Source of the DNA: Terriglobia bacterium
Lineage (GTDB): Bacteria; Acidobacteriota; Terriglobia; Terriglobales; SCQP01
Length of the DNA stretch: 64,000 nucleotides
Assembly (NCBI GenBank): GCA_021323595.1
Contig: JAJPKR010000006.1
Coordinates: 1 to 64,000, forward strand
Direction: 5' to 3'
A model generated the notes under the pieces. That model ran no database searches. It saw only the letters and a program-made list of their open reading frames with translations, and was not told the origin of the DNA. Below, in pieces: positions 9,104 to 18,156 of this stretch (position 1 is its first letter; each line of letters opens with the position of its first letter). The position numbers were made by a program, and so were the translations under genes.

Positions 9104-9553
9104 CTATTCCTTGTCGAGAGACTTGCCCACGCGGCGCGCCTGCGGCATTTGGGCGGCGTGGGGATGTTGGGCGTCGCGGTAGACGCGCAGTTTGCGCGCC
9201 AAGCGCTTGCCGAGGCGGTTGTTGGGCAGCATCCCTTCGATCGCGTCGCGCACCACGGCTTCCGGATGCTTGCTCATGCGCTCGCGAAGGGTGCGCGTCT
9301 TCAGCCCGCCGGGATAGCCGGAAAAGTGATGAAATTCCTTGGCCGCCAGCTTCTGGCCCGTAATCTTGACTTTGGCGGCGTTGATCACGACCACGTGCTC
9401 GCCGGTGCTCAGGAAGGGCGTGTAGGCGGGATTTTCCTTGCCGCGCAAAAGGCGCGCGACACAGGAGGCCAGCCGGCCCAACACCATGCCGTCGGCATCG
9501 ACGACGTACCACTTCGCTGCGAGCTCGGCGGCTCGCGGAAAATATGTGCTCAT
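9104..9553 (-). CDS. rplM: 50S ribosomal protein L13
   Basis: Assembly protein of the large subunit. The ATG at 9553 gives 149 residues beginning MSTYFPRAAELAAKWYVVDA; the 40 in-frame codons further upstream lie in the untranslated leader and do not look conserved. Motifs VLGRLASCVARLLRGK, VVVINAAKVKITGQK and KRLARKLRVY are present. It is first in the ribosomal operon, about 120 bases downstream of a good promoter. Confidence 0.97.
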   Translation of the reverse strand: MSTYFPRAAELAAKWYVVDADGMVLGRLASCVARLLRGKENPAYTPFLSTGEHVVVINAAKVKITGQKLAAKEFHHFSGYPGGLKTRTLRERMSKHPEAVVRDAIEGMLPNNRLGKRLARKLRVYRDAQHPHAAQMPQARRVGKSLDKE

Positions 9554-9679
9554 CGCGTCCAAGCTCCCGCCGGCACGTGCAGCCGCTCCGTCTGGCCTTT
9601 CACCCCCGACGGACTCGCGTCGCCTCGATTCGGGTTGAAATGGACACCCGCGGCGAAGCCCCGTGCGGGACAATTCTCA

Positions 9680-9708
9680 ACGATAGCGGAGACCCAAGGG
9701 GATGTCAA
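9680..9708 (-). promoter_or_regulatory. Promoter of the rplM operon
   Basis: On the minus strand TTGACA (9708-9703) and TATCGT (9685-9680) are separated by exactly 17 bases, close to the sigma-70 consensus. The -35 box overlaps the stop codon of the preceding gene. The expected start near 9673 gives a leader of about 120 bases before rplM, long enough for feedback control by L13 or S9, though I cannot identify a specific element. Confidence 0.75.
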
Positions 9709-10418
9709 ACGCCCGGCGGTGGGGTCGTAGGCGGAGCGGGCACGGTAGAAGAACCGCCCTGCGGCTGCTTGGGCGCGGGCTTGGCTTTTTTCGTACGCGC
9801 GCGCGAGGAATGGCGGGACGGAGCCGGCCCGTTGGCATCGTTGATCACCAGGGTTTTGGGCGGCGGCGAGGCCGGCGGCGCGTCCGGATGCGCGGTGCGG
9901 AAGCGAGCCAGCTCCGCCGCCTGCGCGGAGCCGGTCACTTGGATGAAATCGGCGAGCGCGTTCAGGCTGGCGTCGGTTTGCTGCAGCGCCGCGGCAATCG
10001 CCTCGGCCTGCGCCTGGTCGCCGTAGCGGCCGGCGAGGTCCGCGGCGCGCAGCGCCACCGCATACACCGCTTCGCCGTCGCGATAAAGACGAAACGCCGC
10101 GCCCAGATCCTCGGGCGCGCCTTCGAGCTTGAGCGCGAGGCCCGGCAGCGCCTCGACCACGTTCCGTTCGATCGAGGCCCGATCGGTGCGGAATTGCACG
10201 CGGTCGGAATCCTTGGCGCGCCATTGCTCCGGCGCGACCTGCGCGAGCGCGCCTTGCAGGTTTTGGAGCGCGCTGAAAAGCGAGCGCGCCAGGGCTGGGC
10301 TATCCGGCGCGGCGGCGGGCGCGGCCTGGGCTCGGGCAGCGCATGTCCAGGCGAGGAGCAGGGCCAAGGCGAAGACTAACCTCGCTCCGCGCGGAACAAG
10401 CTGGCCCGGGTGGCCCAT
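9705..10418 (-). CDS. Exported hypothetical protein, Pro/Lys-rich tail
   Basis: This encodes 237 residues. Residues 12-31 form a signal peptide ending ARAQA. The middle (about 45-175) is helical and Ala/Leu-rich, with no motif I recognise. The tail (about 185-237) is rich in Pro, Lys and Ser and probably disordered, possibly touching peptidoglycan or envelope polymers. It starts 15 bases after bshA ends and is likely co-transcribed with it. Function unknown. Confidence 0.65.
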   Translation of the reverse strand: MGHPGQLVPRGARLVFALALLLAWTCAARAQAAPAAAPDSPALARSLFSALQNLQGALAQVAPEQWRAKDSDRVQFRTDRASIERNVVEALPGLALKLEGAPEDLGAAFRLYRDGEAVYAVALRAADLAGRYGDQAQAEAIAAALQQTDASLNALADFIQVTGSAQAAELARFRTAHPDAPPASPPPKTLVINDANGPAPSRHSSRARTKKAKPAPKQPQGGSSTVPAPPTTPPPGV

Positions 10419-10433
10419 GCCACGATGATAAGC

Positions 10434-11564
10434 CTAGACGGCGGCGGCGCGCCCCAAGACCTTGAGGTAAAGGTTTTCGTACATGGGAATGATCTGGGTT
10501 GCGCAGAAATTCTCGTCGGCGCGCGCGCGCGCCAGCTCGCCCATTTCGCGCAGGCGGGCGGGGGAGGCCAGCAGGTCCAGGGCTGCGGCCGCCATGCCCT
10601 CGATGTCCCCAACCGGGAACAGAAGGCCGCTGCGCCCATCCTCGATCACTTCGGGCAAGCCGCCGACGCGGGTCGCGATCGCGGGCACCTTATAGGCCAT
10701 GGCTTCGAGGGCGGCCAAGCCGAACGATTCCATTTCGCTGGGCAGCAGCATGAGGTCGCTGATCGAGAGGAGCTCGTGAATGCGGTCTTGCTTGCCCACG
10801 AACGTCACCTCGCCGGCGACGTGCAAGCAGCGGGCGCGATGCTCGGCGTTGGCGCGTTCGGGCCCGTCGCCGATCATCAGCAAGCGCGCGGGGCGCTGGC
10901 GCGCGATGCGGGCGAAAATTTCGATGGCATCCAAGACGCGCTTGACGGGCCGGAAATTCGAAAGATGCACGAGGATCGGCACCCCGTCGGGGGCGAAGCG
11001 GGCCCGGAGCTCGGGGAGCTCGCGGCGGAAGTACTGCTCGCAGTTGACAAAATTCGGAATCAGCTCGATGGGGCGGCGGATTTCGAACTCGGCGATCGTT
11101 CGCTGGCGCAAGTACTCGGAGATGGCGGTGACGCCGTCGCTGCTCTCGATCGCAAAGCGCGTAATCGGCAAATAGCCGCGATCGGCGCCCACGAGCGTGA
11201 TGTCGGTGCCGTGCAGGGTGGTGATGAACGGCAAGCGGCGCGAACTCATGGCGCGGGCCAGATACGCGCTGACGGAATGCGGGATGGCGTAATGGACGTG
11301 GAGCAAATCGAGGCGGGCGGAAGTCGCGACCTCTTCCATCTTGCTGGCGAGGGCGAGCGCGTAGGGCGGGTAGTCGAAAAGCGGGTAGCTCGCGACCTCG
11401 ACCTCGTGGAAATAAATTCCGGATTGGTCAAGATCCAGGCGAATCGGCTGGGCGTAGCTGATGAAATGGATTTCGTGGCCGCGCTGGGCTAGCTCGCGCC
11501 CCAGTTCGGTGGCTACAATGCCGCTGCCGCCGTACGTGGGGTAGCAGGTGATGCCGATGCGCAT
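10434..11564 (-). CDS. bshA: N-acetyl-alpha-D-glucosaminyl L-malate synthase (bacillithiol)
   Basis: First step of bacillithiol synthesis: transfers GlcNAc from UDP-GlcNAc to L-malate. It is a GT4-family enzyme of about 376 residues. The N-terminus GITCYPTYGGSGIVATELG and the segments HVHYAIPHS, TTLHGTDITLVG, LIHLSNFRPVKR-like and LLPSEMESFGLAALEAMA are highly characteristic of BshA. I chose the ATG at 11564 over the adjacent in-frame GTG at 11567. No other bsh gene lies in the window. It is preceded by a 250-base gap with a strong hairpin. Confidence 0.92.
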   Translation of the reverse strand: MRIGITCYPTYGGSGIVATELGRELAQRGHEIHFISYAQPIRLDLDQSGIYFHEVEVASYPLFDYPPYALALASKMEEVATSARLDLLHVHYAIPHSVSAYLARAMSSRRLPFITTLHGTDITLVGADRGYLPITRFAIESSDGVTAISEYLRQRTIAEFEIRRPIELIPNFVNCEQYFRRELPELRARFAPDGVPILVHLSNFRPVKRVLDAIEIFARIARQRPARLLMIGDGPERANAEHRARCLHVAGEVTFVGKQDRIHELLSISDLMLLPSEMESFGLAALEAMAYKVPAIATRVGGLPEVIEDGRSGLLFPVGDIEGMAAAALDLLASPARLREMGELARARADENFCATQIIPMYENLYLKVLGRAAAV

Positions 11565-11626
11565 CACCCAAGCTTAACAAGCGGCCAGGCGGTTGGCTGG
11601 AGACGGGAGCAGGCGGGCAAATAACG

Positions 11627-11670
11627 AGGAACGGCCGGTTCGCTTCCCCCCGGATGAGCCGGCCGTTCCT
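11627..11670 (-). terminator. Strong hairpin between dedA-like gene and bshA
   Basis: AGGAACGGCCGG at 11627-11638 pairs perfectly with CCGGCCGTTCCT at 11659-11670, a 12-base stem with a 20-base loop. On the transcribed minus strand it is followed by CGTTATTT, only a weak U-tract. It may end the upstream dedA transcript or act in the bshA leader. The rest of the gap (11571-11819) shows no gene and no riboswitch that I recognise. Confidence 0.5.
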
Positions 11671-11819
11671 GACTGATCGTCGCGCGGTAACGCGGCCGAT
11701 GAGACACCCGGGACTTAGCACCTGAAGCACCAAAGCGCGCCGCTGCGCGAGGGACTTGATAATGCGCGGCCTTGCAGTGGGAGGGGCGCCCGGCGAGGCG
11801 CGGCCGACCAGCGGGCCTG

Positions 11820-12488
11820 TTACTTTTCGTTCCCAAATGCCTTTTCTTTCGGACTGGAGAGCCGAGGGCCGGCGTTGGCGCGCTTGGGCCAATGGTGCCA
11901 GGCAAACCAGACGACGACTGTGGCGATCACGACGACGATGGCTAGATCGAAGCGGCGGAAAATGCCCTCGATTTGCGGCCAGTTCCGGCCGAGCCGCAAG
12001 CCGACGTAGGCCAGCGCCCAGCACCAAGGGAGCGAGCCGAGGAAGGTGTACAGGTGGAAGCGCACCGGGCGCATCCGGGCAACTCCCGCAGGCAGCGCGA
12101 TAAAGGTGCGGAAAACGGGCAGCAGACGGCAGAAAAAAACCGTCGCTTCCCCATAAGAGGCGAACCAGCGATCCACCTGGTCGAGGTCCTCGGGGCGCAG
12201 CAGCAACCAGCGGCCGTAGCGTTCGAGCCAGCCGCGGCCTCCCCGCGCCCCGACTTCATAGGCGACGGCGGAGCCTAAATTGCAGCCCAACGCGCCGACA
12301 AGGGCCACGGCCAAGAGATTGAAGCGCCCGGTCCAAGTCAGGTAGCCGGCAAAGGGCAAAATGACTTCCGAGGGCAGGGGAATGCAAGCCGATTCCATGG
12401 CCATCAGCAGCAGCACGCCGCCGTAGCCTAGGGTGCCGATGACGTGGAGAATCCAGGTGGCAAGCTGGCCGAGCAGGTGGCCGGTCAT
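11820..12488 (-). CDS. DedA-family membrane protein
   Basis: A polytopic inner-membrane protein of 222 residues in the DedA/VTT (SNARE-associated) family; members include lipid transporters and flippases that recycle polyprenyl phosphate or phospholipids. The family segments ESACIPLPSEVILPFAGYL (about 32-50), the G-x-N-LGSAVAYEVG region and FCRLLPVFRTFIALPAGVARM (about 118-138) with its conserved Arg are clear. Its start overlaps the small upstream gene by four bases (ATGA), so the two are translationally coupled. Confidence 0.88.
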   Translation of the reverse strand: MTGHLLGQLATWILHVIGTLGYGGVLLLMAMESACIPLPSEVILPFAGYLTWTGRFNLLAVALVGALGCNLGSAVAYEVGARGGRGWLERYGRWLLLRPEDLDQVDRWFASYGEATVFFCRLLPVFRTFIALPAGVARMRPVRFHLYTFLGSLPWCWALAYVGLRLGRNWPQIEGIFRRFDLAIVVVIATVVVWFAWHHWPKRANAGPRLSSPKEKAFGNEK

Positions 12489-12736
12489 CGGCGCTCGTTG
12501 GCAGAGCCGGCGCCGGCCTCATCCACGTTGAACTCGCCCGATTCTTGGGTGAAACCGGGCAGTGGGTGCTGGAGGTCGCGGCCTTGGACTTTCAGCCGCA
12601 TTGTCTCCTCGCCCTCGACGCGGCGCAAAATCGCGAATTGATCGAAGAGCTCGTTGTAAACGCGCGTGACGAGGAAATGCACGCCCGTCGCGTCTTGGCG
12701 CCAGATCTGACCCGCTGCGACCTTGGATTTCGACAT
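12485..12736 (-). CDS. Small conserved-looking hypothetical protein
   Basis: An 83-residue cytosolic-looking protein. The first 60 residues form a compact, probably beta-rich domain (AAGQIWRQDATGVHFLVTRVYNELFDQFAILRR) that reads like a short SH3-like or DUF1653-type fold. That resemblance is weak. The tail is acidic and Gly/Ala-rich. Coupling to the dedA-like gene through an ATGA overlap argues that it is real. Confidence 0.6.
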   Translation of the reverse strand: MSKSKVAAGQIWRQDATGVHFLVTRVYNELFDQFAILRRVEGEETMRLKVQGRDLQHPLPGFTQESGEFNVDEAGAGSANERR

Positions 12737-12911
12737 GTGGATGCGCCGGCGCCTGCCGGCGTCTTCAGTTTAGCGCGGCGTCGCGCGGCTCCGCTCCTGG
12801 CTTAATGGCCGGGAGAAAATGAAGATCGCCAGGGTCGAGCGCGCATCGCGGCGGTGCGAATGCGTGTGGGACGAGGAAACGATGGTACGTTTATAAGGCG
12901 GATTCGAGAGC

Positions 12912-13820
12912 ATGAAAGTCGCATTTTTAGGCACGGGAATCATGGGCGGCCCGATGGCCGTCAATTTGGTCAAGGCCGGCCACGATGTCACCGTGTGGAA
13001 CCGGACGGCAGCCAAGGCGCAGCTCGTGCAAGATGCGTGCGGCGCGCGCGTGGCGATTTCACCCGCCGAGGCCGCCGCCGATTGCCAAATCGTTTGGATT
13101 TGCGTGAGCGATACGGCGGCGGTGGAACGGGTGTTGCTGGCGGAGGATGGCGTGCTGGGGGTGGCGCGGCCGGGGTTGCTGGTGGCCGATTCCAGTACGA
13201 TTTCCCCGGTCGCCAGCCAGAATTTCGCCGCCCGGCTGCGCGAGCGCGGGGCGGATTTGGTGGATTGCCCCGTGACCGGCTCGAAGCGCGGCGCCGAAGC
13301 GGGCGAGTTGATCTTTATCGTCGGCGGCAAGCAAGAGTCCATCGAGCGGCTGGAGCCGCTGTTCTCGGCCATGGGGCAGCGAGTCTTTGCCATCGGCGGC
13401 AATGGCATGGGTCTGGTGGCCAAGCTGGCGATGAACCTGAACATCGCATTGATTTTCCAGGGCTTCGCGGAAGGCCTGGTGCTGGCCGAGAAGGGCGGCG
13501 TGCGGGTGCGGCAAATGCTGGAGATCATCGGGGCGACGATGCTGCGCTCGGGCGTGGTCGAATACAAGGGCCCGTTCATCGAGCGGCGGGATTTCACCGC
13601 CAATTTCCCGCTGGCGCTGATGCTCAAGGACATTCATCTAATGCTCGATTTCGCCCGCGAAAATCGGGTGAAATTGCCGGCGCTCGAGACCGTGGAGGAG
13701 ATTTATACGGTCGCGGCCGAAGAGGGTCTGGCCGGAGCCGATTACGCGGCGATATTGACGCTGCTGGAGAAATGGGCGGGATTGCGCTCGCCGGCGCCGA
13801 CGCCGGTGGAAGCGCGTTAA
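12912..13820 (+). CDS. NAD(P)-dependent 3-hydroxyisobutyrate dehydrogenase-family enzyme
   Basis: A 302-residue beta-hydroxyacid dehydrogenase. The Rossmann motif FLGTGIMGGPMAVNLVKAGH opens the protein. The substrate loop DCPVTGSKRGAEAGEL (about 117-132) and the catalytic Lys region GNGMGLVAKLAMNLN (about 164-178) are intact. Members reduce or oxidise short beta-hydroxy acids such as 3-hydroxyisobutyrate, tartronate semialdehyde or glyoxylate (GLYR type); the loop Ser-Lys-Arg resembles glyoxylate/succinic-semialdehyde reductases. A TATAAG box at 12892-12897 may be its -10 element. The neighbours give no further clue. Confidence 0.87.
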   Translation: MKVAFLGTGIMGGPMAVNLVKAGHDVTVWNRTAAKAQLVQDACGARVAISPAEAAADCQIVWICVSDTAAVERVLLAEDGVLGVARPGLLVADSSTISPVASQNFAARLRERGADLVDCPVTGSKRGAEAGELIFIVGGKQESIERLEPLFSAMGQRVFAIGGNGMGLVAKLAMNLNIALIFQGFAEGLVLAEKGGVRVRQMLEIIGATMLRSGVVEYKGPFIERRDFTANFPLALMLKDIHLMLDFARENRVKLPALETVEEIYTVAAEEGLAGADYAAILTLLEKWAGLRSPAPTPVEAR

Positions 13821-13876
13821 CGTTTCCCTGCTCACTTTTCCGGGGGCCGAGCCGTCCCAGCCACAGAGGGATTGTC

Positions 13877-14845
13877 ATGTCATGTTCCCGTGTCGCTTTT
13901 CTGGGATTGCTTGGGGCGTTAACGCTGGCCGTGGCCGGCTTCACCTGGGCGCAATATGAAGGGTCCTTTCAACGGACCTTGAGCGTGAGCGGGCCGGTGC
14001 AGATGACGGTGCAGACCGGCTCGGGCGCGATCGTGGTGCGCCGCGGCGCGGCGGGGGTCGTCAGCATTCGGGCGATTATTCGCGGGCGCGACCAGGACCA
14101 GATTCACGAGATCGAGCAGCACCCGCCCGTTGAACAGTCGGGGAACATCATCGAGATCGGGCGGCTCAGCGGCGATCTCGGCCGCAACATCGCGATCTCG
14201 TACGAAATCACCACCCCGGCGGCGACCTCCGTGAAGGCCAGCAGCGGCTCCGGCAGCGACACGGTGACGGGCCTGGACGGGACGGTGCGGGCGGAGACAG
14301 GCTCGGGCAGGGTGGAGCTGCGGCAAATCGGCGGCGACGCGAGCGCGGAAACCGGCAGCGGCGGCGTGGCGGTGAGCGACGTGCGCGCCGCCGTGCGCGC
14401 TTCGACGGGCAGCGGCAGCATCGAAATCGACCGCGCGGGCGGAGCCGCGCGCGCTTCGGCGGGCAGCGGCTCTATTACCGTCCACGGCGTCCAGGGTGAG
14501 GCGCGCGTGGCCACCGGCAGCGGCTCGATCCAGGTCACGGAAGCGGCGGCGGGCGTGCACGCGGAGACGGGGAGCGGGACCATCGTGATCAGCGGCAGCT
14601 TGCCCGCGTTGGCGCGCTGGGAAGCGCAGAGCGGTTCCGGCGGCATCATTTTGCACGTGCCGGCGCAAACGGTGGCCGAGGTGGATCTTTATTCCGGCTC
14701 CGGCAGCATCGACTCGAGCCTGCCGCTGACGGTGCGCGGAACGATCAACCGCCACGAACTGCACGGGTTTCTGCACGAGACCGCGCCGGGCCGGGGCGCC
14801 TTCATCATCGCGCGCACGAGTTCGGGCTCGATCCGGATCGATTAG
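13877..14845 (+). CDS. Exported DUF4097-type beta-repeat protein
   Basis: This encodes 322 residues from the ATG at 13877, with a signal peptide (about 5-26, ending TWAQ). From about residue 110 it is built of short repeats of about 20 residues, each with a T/S-G-S-G-S turn and alternating valine/isoleucine strands. This is the beta-helix-like pattern of DUF4097/DUF2807 adhesin-like proteins. They are common in Acidobacteria and are often linked to envelope stress; no enzymatic site is visible. The stop codon overlaps that of the convergent HD-GYP-like gene in the tetranucleotide TTAG. Confidence 0.8.
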   Translation: MSCSRVAFLGLLGALTLAVAGFTWAQYEGSFQRTLSVSGPVQMTVQTGSGAIVVRRGAAGVVSIRAIIRGRDQDQIHEIEQHPPVEQSGNIIEIGRLSGDLGRNIAISYEITTPAATSVKASSGSGSDTVTGLDGTVRAETGSGRVELRQIGGDASAETGSGGVAVSDVRAAVRASTGSGSIEIDRAGGAARASAGSGSITVHGVQGEARVATGSGSIQVTEAAAGVHAETGSGTIVISGSLPALARWEAQSGSGGIILHVPAQTVAEVDLYSGSGSIDSSLPLTVRGTINRHELHGFLHETAPGRGAFIIARTSSGSIRID

Positions 14846-15795
14846 ACGACGAGTTCGGGAACTTCGAGCGCGCCGAAGCGGAAAGCTTCGAGGAAGGCAT
14901 CGACGACTTGGGGGTCGAAGTCCGAGCCGGCACCCTTCTGGATGAGGGTCTTGGCCTCGAACGGCGACATCGCCTGGCGATACGGGCGATCGCTGGTGAG
15001 CGAGTCATAGACGTCGGCGACCGAGAGGATCCGCGCTTCGACGGGAATGTCTTGGCCGGCGACGGGGCGGTAACCGGTGCCGTCGAATTTGTCGTGATGC
15101 GCCAGAATGATCGGCAGCACGCGCCGCAGGCTGCCGCCGACCGGCGCCAAGAACTCCACCCCGCGGTCGACGTGGCGCTGCATCTCTTTGAATTCCTCTT
15201 CGGTGAGGCGCGCGGCCTTGTATAGCAGGTCGCGGCCGATATCCAACTTGCCGATGTCGTGCAGCAAAGCGGCGGCGCGGATGTCTTCCAGCCGATCGCC
15301 GTTGAAGCCCATGCGCGCGGCGATGGCGCGCGCATAGAGGGATACGCGGTAGGAATGGTTCTGCGTGTATTTGTCCTTGGCGATGAACTGCTGCAAGATC
15401 ATCAGCACGCCGTGGTAGGTCTCGCGCAACTCCTCGAGGTGCTGGCGGCCGCGGTCATAGAGCAGACCCATGGCGTCCGCCACTAACACCAGCACTCCGC
15501 CCCAGATGATGAACTCGCACCAGATCGCCAGCGGGGTGGCGGGAGCGGCCTCGATCAAGTGGGGCTTGAACCACACCAGCAGCAAAACGATGAAGACACT
15601 GGCGACGGCCGTGAGCACGGCGTGACGGCGTCCGTAAACGTAGGCAGAAAAGACGGCGGGCAGAAAATAAAGGTCGAGCAGCGCGTGCTGGCCCGCCAGC
15701 AGATAGTTGAGCGCTCCGGCGATGGCGAACAGCGAGAGCAGCAGCCATAGTTCCTTATTGACTTCGGCCAGGGCTCTGACATTGAATTTGGGCAT
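14842..15795 (-). CDS. Membrane HD-GYP-like phosphohydrolase
   Basis: This encodes 317 residues from the ATG at 15795. Three to four membrane segments occupy residues about 12-110, followed by a short helix and an HD-GYP-type domain. Visible metal and active-site motifs are HSYRVS, LLHDIGKLDIG, and HHDKFDGTGYR, then DVYDSLTSDRPYRQAM. HD-GYP enzymes hydrolyse cyclic di-GMP or related dinucleotides. Here the signature GYP reads GYR, so the third residue is changed; many such variants remain active. It is transcribed away from a hybrid histidine kinase across a 155-base gap, so a joint signalling role is possible. Confidence 0.85.
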   Translation of the reverse strand: MPKFNVRALAEVNKELWLLLSLFAIAGALNYLLAGQHALLDLYFLPAVFSAYVYGRRHAVLTAVASVFIVLLLVWFKPHLIEAAPATPLAIWCEFIIWGGVLVLVADAMGLLYDRGRQHLEELRETYHGVLMILQQFIAKDKYTQNHSYRVSLYARAIAARMGFNGDRLEDIRAAALLHDIGKLDIGRDLLYKAARLTEEEFKEMQRHVDRGVEFLAPVGGSLRRVLPIILAHHDKFDGTGYRPVAGQDIPVEARILSVADVYDSLTSDRPYRQAMSPFEAKTLIQKGAGSDFDPQVVDAFLEAFRFGALEVPELVV

Positions 15796-15847
15796 AAGAC
15801 AACCTGGTGGATTGGGCCAACAATAACGTTTTTTGCGGGTTGCGCAC

Positions 15848-15867
15848 ACCTGTTAATCGGGACAGGT
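15848..15867. promoter_or_regulatory. Inverted repeat between divergent signalling genes
   Basis: ACCTGT and ACAGGT, separated by eight bases, form a perfect dyad about 52 bases upstream of the HD-GYP-like start and 83 bases upstream of the kinase start. It has the form of a dimeric regulator site that could affect both genes. No regulator is identified. Confidence 0.4.
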
Positions 15868-15950
15868 ATTTGAGGCGTATCGGGTCAGGTTCTCCACTGC
15901 GGGCGGATGCTTTGAATGCGCTAAGGTAGGGCATTGGCTTGGCACATTTC

Positions 15951-18155
15951 ATGCGTTCGGGCAACCTCACTCGCTCGCTCGGCCCACCCCTATTGGGGGT
16001 GGCCGGCGCCGCGGCACTGACCGCGCTCTTGCGGTATTGGCGGCTGGACGGAAATTTCGTCGCCAGCGGCGTGCTGTTGCTCGTGTATGTGCTGGTGGCG
16101 GCCGCCGGGCGGCGCGCGGTGGTGGCGGTGTGTGCGGCGCTCGCCGCGGCGGCCGGTTATGTGTATTTGCTCTGGCCTGCGCGCGCGCATGGAGCTCCCC
16201 CGATGAGCGTGGGCGGCGCGCTGGTCTGGTTCCTGGTCGCGATGTTCGCCGTGGCAGCCACGGCCGAGATCTGGCGGGACCGGGAACGAGCCGCGGATGG
16301 CGCGCTGCTGGCGCTGGAGCGCCGTTACCGGCGGCTCTTCGAACGCAACATGGCCGCGGTTTATACCGCGACGAAAGACGGGCGGCTGCTCGATTGCAAC
16401 GAGATGTGCGCGCGCATGTTCGGCTTCTCGGGGCGCGAGGCGATGCTGGCCCGGCCCGTCGAGCAGTTTTACATGCGTCCGGAAGACCGCCAGGCTTTTC
16501 TCGCCGCGGTCGAAGAGCACAAGCATCTCGCCGGGCGCGAGGCCTGCTACCGCCGCGCCGACGGCGCGCCACTGTGGGTGCTCGAGAGCGCCAGTTGGGT
16601 CGCGGATCGTAACGTGATCGAAGGCACGATGGTGGACATCACCGAGCGCCGGCAGGCGGAGGAATTGCTGCGCGCCCGCGAGCACCGCTTCCGGGCGTTG
16701 ATCGAAAACAGCACCGAAGCGATCGCCTTGGCCGATCCCACCGGCATTTTCATTTTCGCGAGCGAAAACACCGAACGGGTTTTGGGGTACAAGCCTGCGG
16801 ACCTGCTCCAACGCAAGTTCCAAGACTTGCTCCACCCCGAGGACCGCGCCGCGGCCGTGGCCTTGTGGGCCCAAGCCGCGGCGCGCGCGGGGGCCATTTT
16901 GGAGGTCCAGTTCCGGTGCCAGCACCGGGATGGCTCCTGGCGCTGGTTGGGGGGCAGTTTCAAAAACCTGCTCGAAGAGCCGGCGGTGCGGGCGATGGTC
17001 ATCAACTACGGCGACATCAGCGAACGCAAGGCGCTCGAAGATCAGCTGCGGCAGTCGCAAAAAATGGAGGCGATGGGGCGCCTGGCGGGTGGGATCGCCC
17101 ATGACTTCAACAATCTCTTGACAGTGATCAACGGGTACAGCGACATTGCCCTGTTGCGGGCCGGCGACAACGAGCCGCTGCATAAGCAACTGGCCGAGAT
17201 CAAGAGAGCTGGGGAACGGGCCGCGGGCTTGACCCGGCAGCTGCTCGCCTTCAGCAGGCAACAAGCGCTGGCGCCGCGCGTGGTGGACCTTAACGAACTC
17301 GTGCAAAGCATGGAGGCGATGCTGCGGCCGCTGATCGGCGAACAAATCGAGGTCGTGACACGCCTGGCGGCGCAACGGGCCCGCGTGCGCGCCGATCCCG
17401 GGCAGATCGAACAGATTGTGCTTAATTTGGCGGTCAACGCACGCGACGCCATGCCCAAAGGGGGCGAATTAACGCTCATCACCAGCTTGGTGGATGTCAC
17501 GGAAGCCGGCGCGGGCTCCGGGCCGCCGCCGGGGCGCTACGTGATGCTCTGCGTGCGGGATACCGGCATGGGCATCAAGCCGGAGCTGATCTCGCGAATC
17601 TTCGAGCCCTTCTTTACCACCAAAGAGAAGGGCAAAGGCACAGGCCTGGGCTTGGCCATGGTTTACGGCATCGTGCAGCAGAGCGGCGGACACGTGGAGG
17701 TGCGGAGCGAAGTCGGGCGCGGCACCAGCTTTTTCGTCTACCTGCCGGAGGCCGCGGTCGCCGGCAATGCGGGAGGCGGCCGCTCGGGCAAGGGTCCGGA
17801 AACGATTCTTCTCGCTGAAGACGAGGACGGCGTGCGCACGCTGCTGCGCGACGCCTTGGTGGCGGAAGGCTATCGCGTTCTCGAATCCCGAGACGGGGCC
17901 GAGGCGCTTACGGTCTGCGCCGAGCATGGCGCCAGCATCGATCTGCTGTTGACCGACGTCGTAATGCCCAACCTGGATGGCCGCGCCTTGGCGGAGCGCA
18001 TGCGCGCCCTGCACCCGGCGGTGAAGATATTGTTCATGTCCGGCTATGCCGACCCCGGGCTGGGTGAGATTAGCGCCCTGGGGCCGCTGCTGCAAAAGCC
18101 GTTTGCGGCCGAGACGGTAGGCGAGAAGGTGCGGGAAGTGCTCGGGCAGCGGTAA
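15951..18155 (+). CDS. Hybrid PAS sensor histidine kinase with receiver domain
   Basis: This encodes 734 residues from the ATG at 15951; a TTG 12 bases upstream is less likely. It has three or four membrane helices in residues about 10-105, two PAS domains (about 120-240 and 250-365), a HisKA domain with phospho-acceptor His384 ([12 protein letters not shown]), and an HATPase domain ([25 protein letters not shown]). A C-terminal receiver has Asp669 as phospho-acceptor (LLLTDVVMP) and the conserved Lys in LLQKPF. Phosphate probably passes from His384 to Asp669 or to an unlinked protein. No separate response regulator is adjacent; the divergent HD-GYP-like gene is the nearest signalling partner. 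Confidence 0.93.
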   Translation: MRSGNLTRSLGPPLLGVAGAAALTALLRYWRLDGNFVASGVLLLVYVLVAAAGRRAVVAVCAALAAAAGYVYLLWPARAHGAPPMSVGGALVWFLVAMFAVAATAEIWRDRERAADGALLALERRYRRLFERNMAAVYTATKDGRLLDCNEMCARMFGFSGREAMLARPVEQFYMRPEDRQAFLAAVEEHKHLAGREACYRRADGAPLWVLESASWVADRNVIEGTMVDITERRQAEELLRAREHRFRALIENSTEAIALADPTGIFIFASENTERVLGYKPADLLQRKFQDLLHPEDRAAAVALWAQAAARAGAILEVQFRCQHRDGSWRWLGGSFKNLLEEPAVRAMVINYGDISERKALEDQLRQSQKMEAMGRLAGGIAHDFNNLLTVINGYSDIALLRAGDNEPLHKQLAEIKRAGERAAGLTRQLLAFSRQQALAPRVVDLNELVQSMEAMLRPLIGEQIEVVTRLAAQRARVRADPGQIEQIVLNLAVNARDAMPKGGELTLITSLVDVTEAGAGSGPPPGRYVMLCVRDTGMGIKPELISRIFEPFFTTKEKGKGTGLGLAMVYGIVQQSGGHVEVRSEVGRGTSFFVYLPEAAVAGNAGGGRSGKGPETILLAEDEDGVRTLLRDALVAEGYRVLESRDGAEALTVCAEHGASIDLLLTDVVMPNLDGRALAERMRALHPAVKILFMSGYADPGLGEISALGPLLQKPFAAETVGEKVREVLGQR

Positions 18156-18156
18156 G

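Noticed and set aside
11571-11819. Riboswitch ahead of bshA
   Set aside because: I compared the leader by eye with TPP, SAM, cobalamin, glycine, c-di-GMP and fluoride consensus motifs and found no match.
12854-14845. A single 663-codon protein joining the dehydrogenase region and DUF4097
   Set aside because: The first part is a shadow frame of the dehydrogenase gene. The real second gene starts with its signal peptide at 13877.
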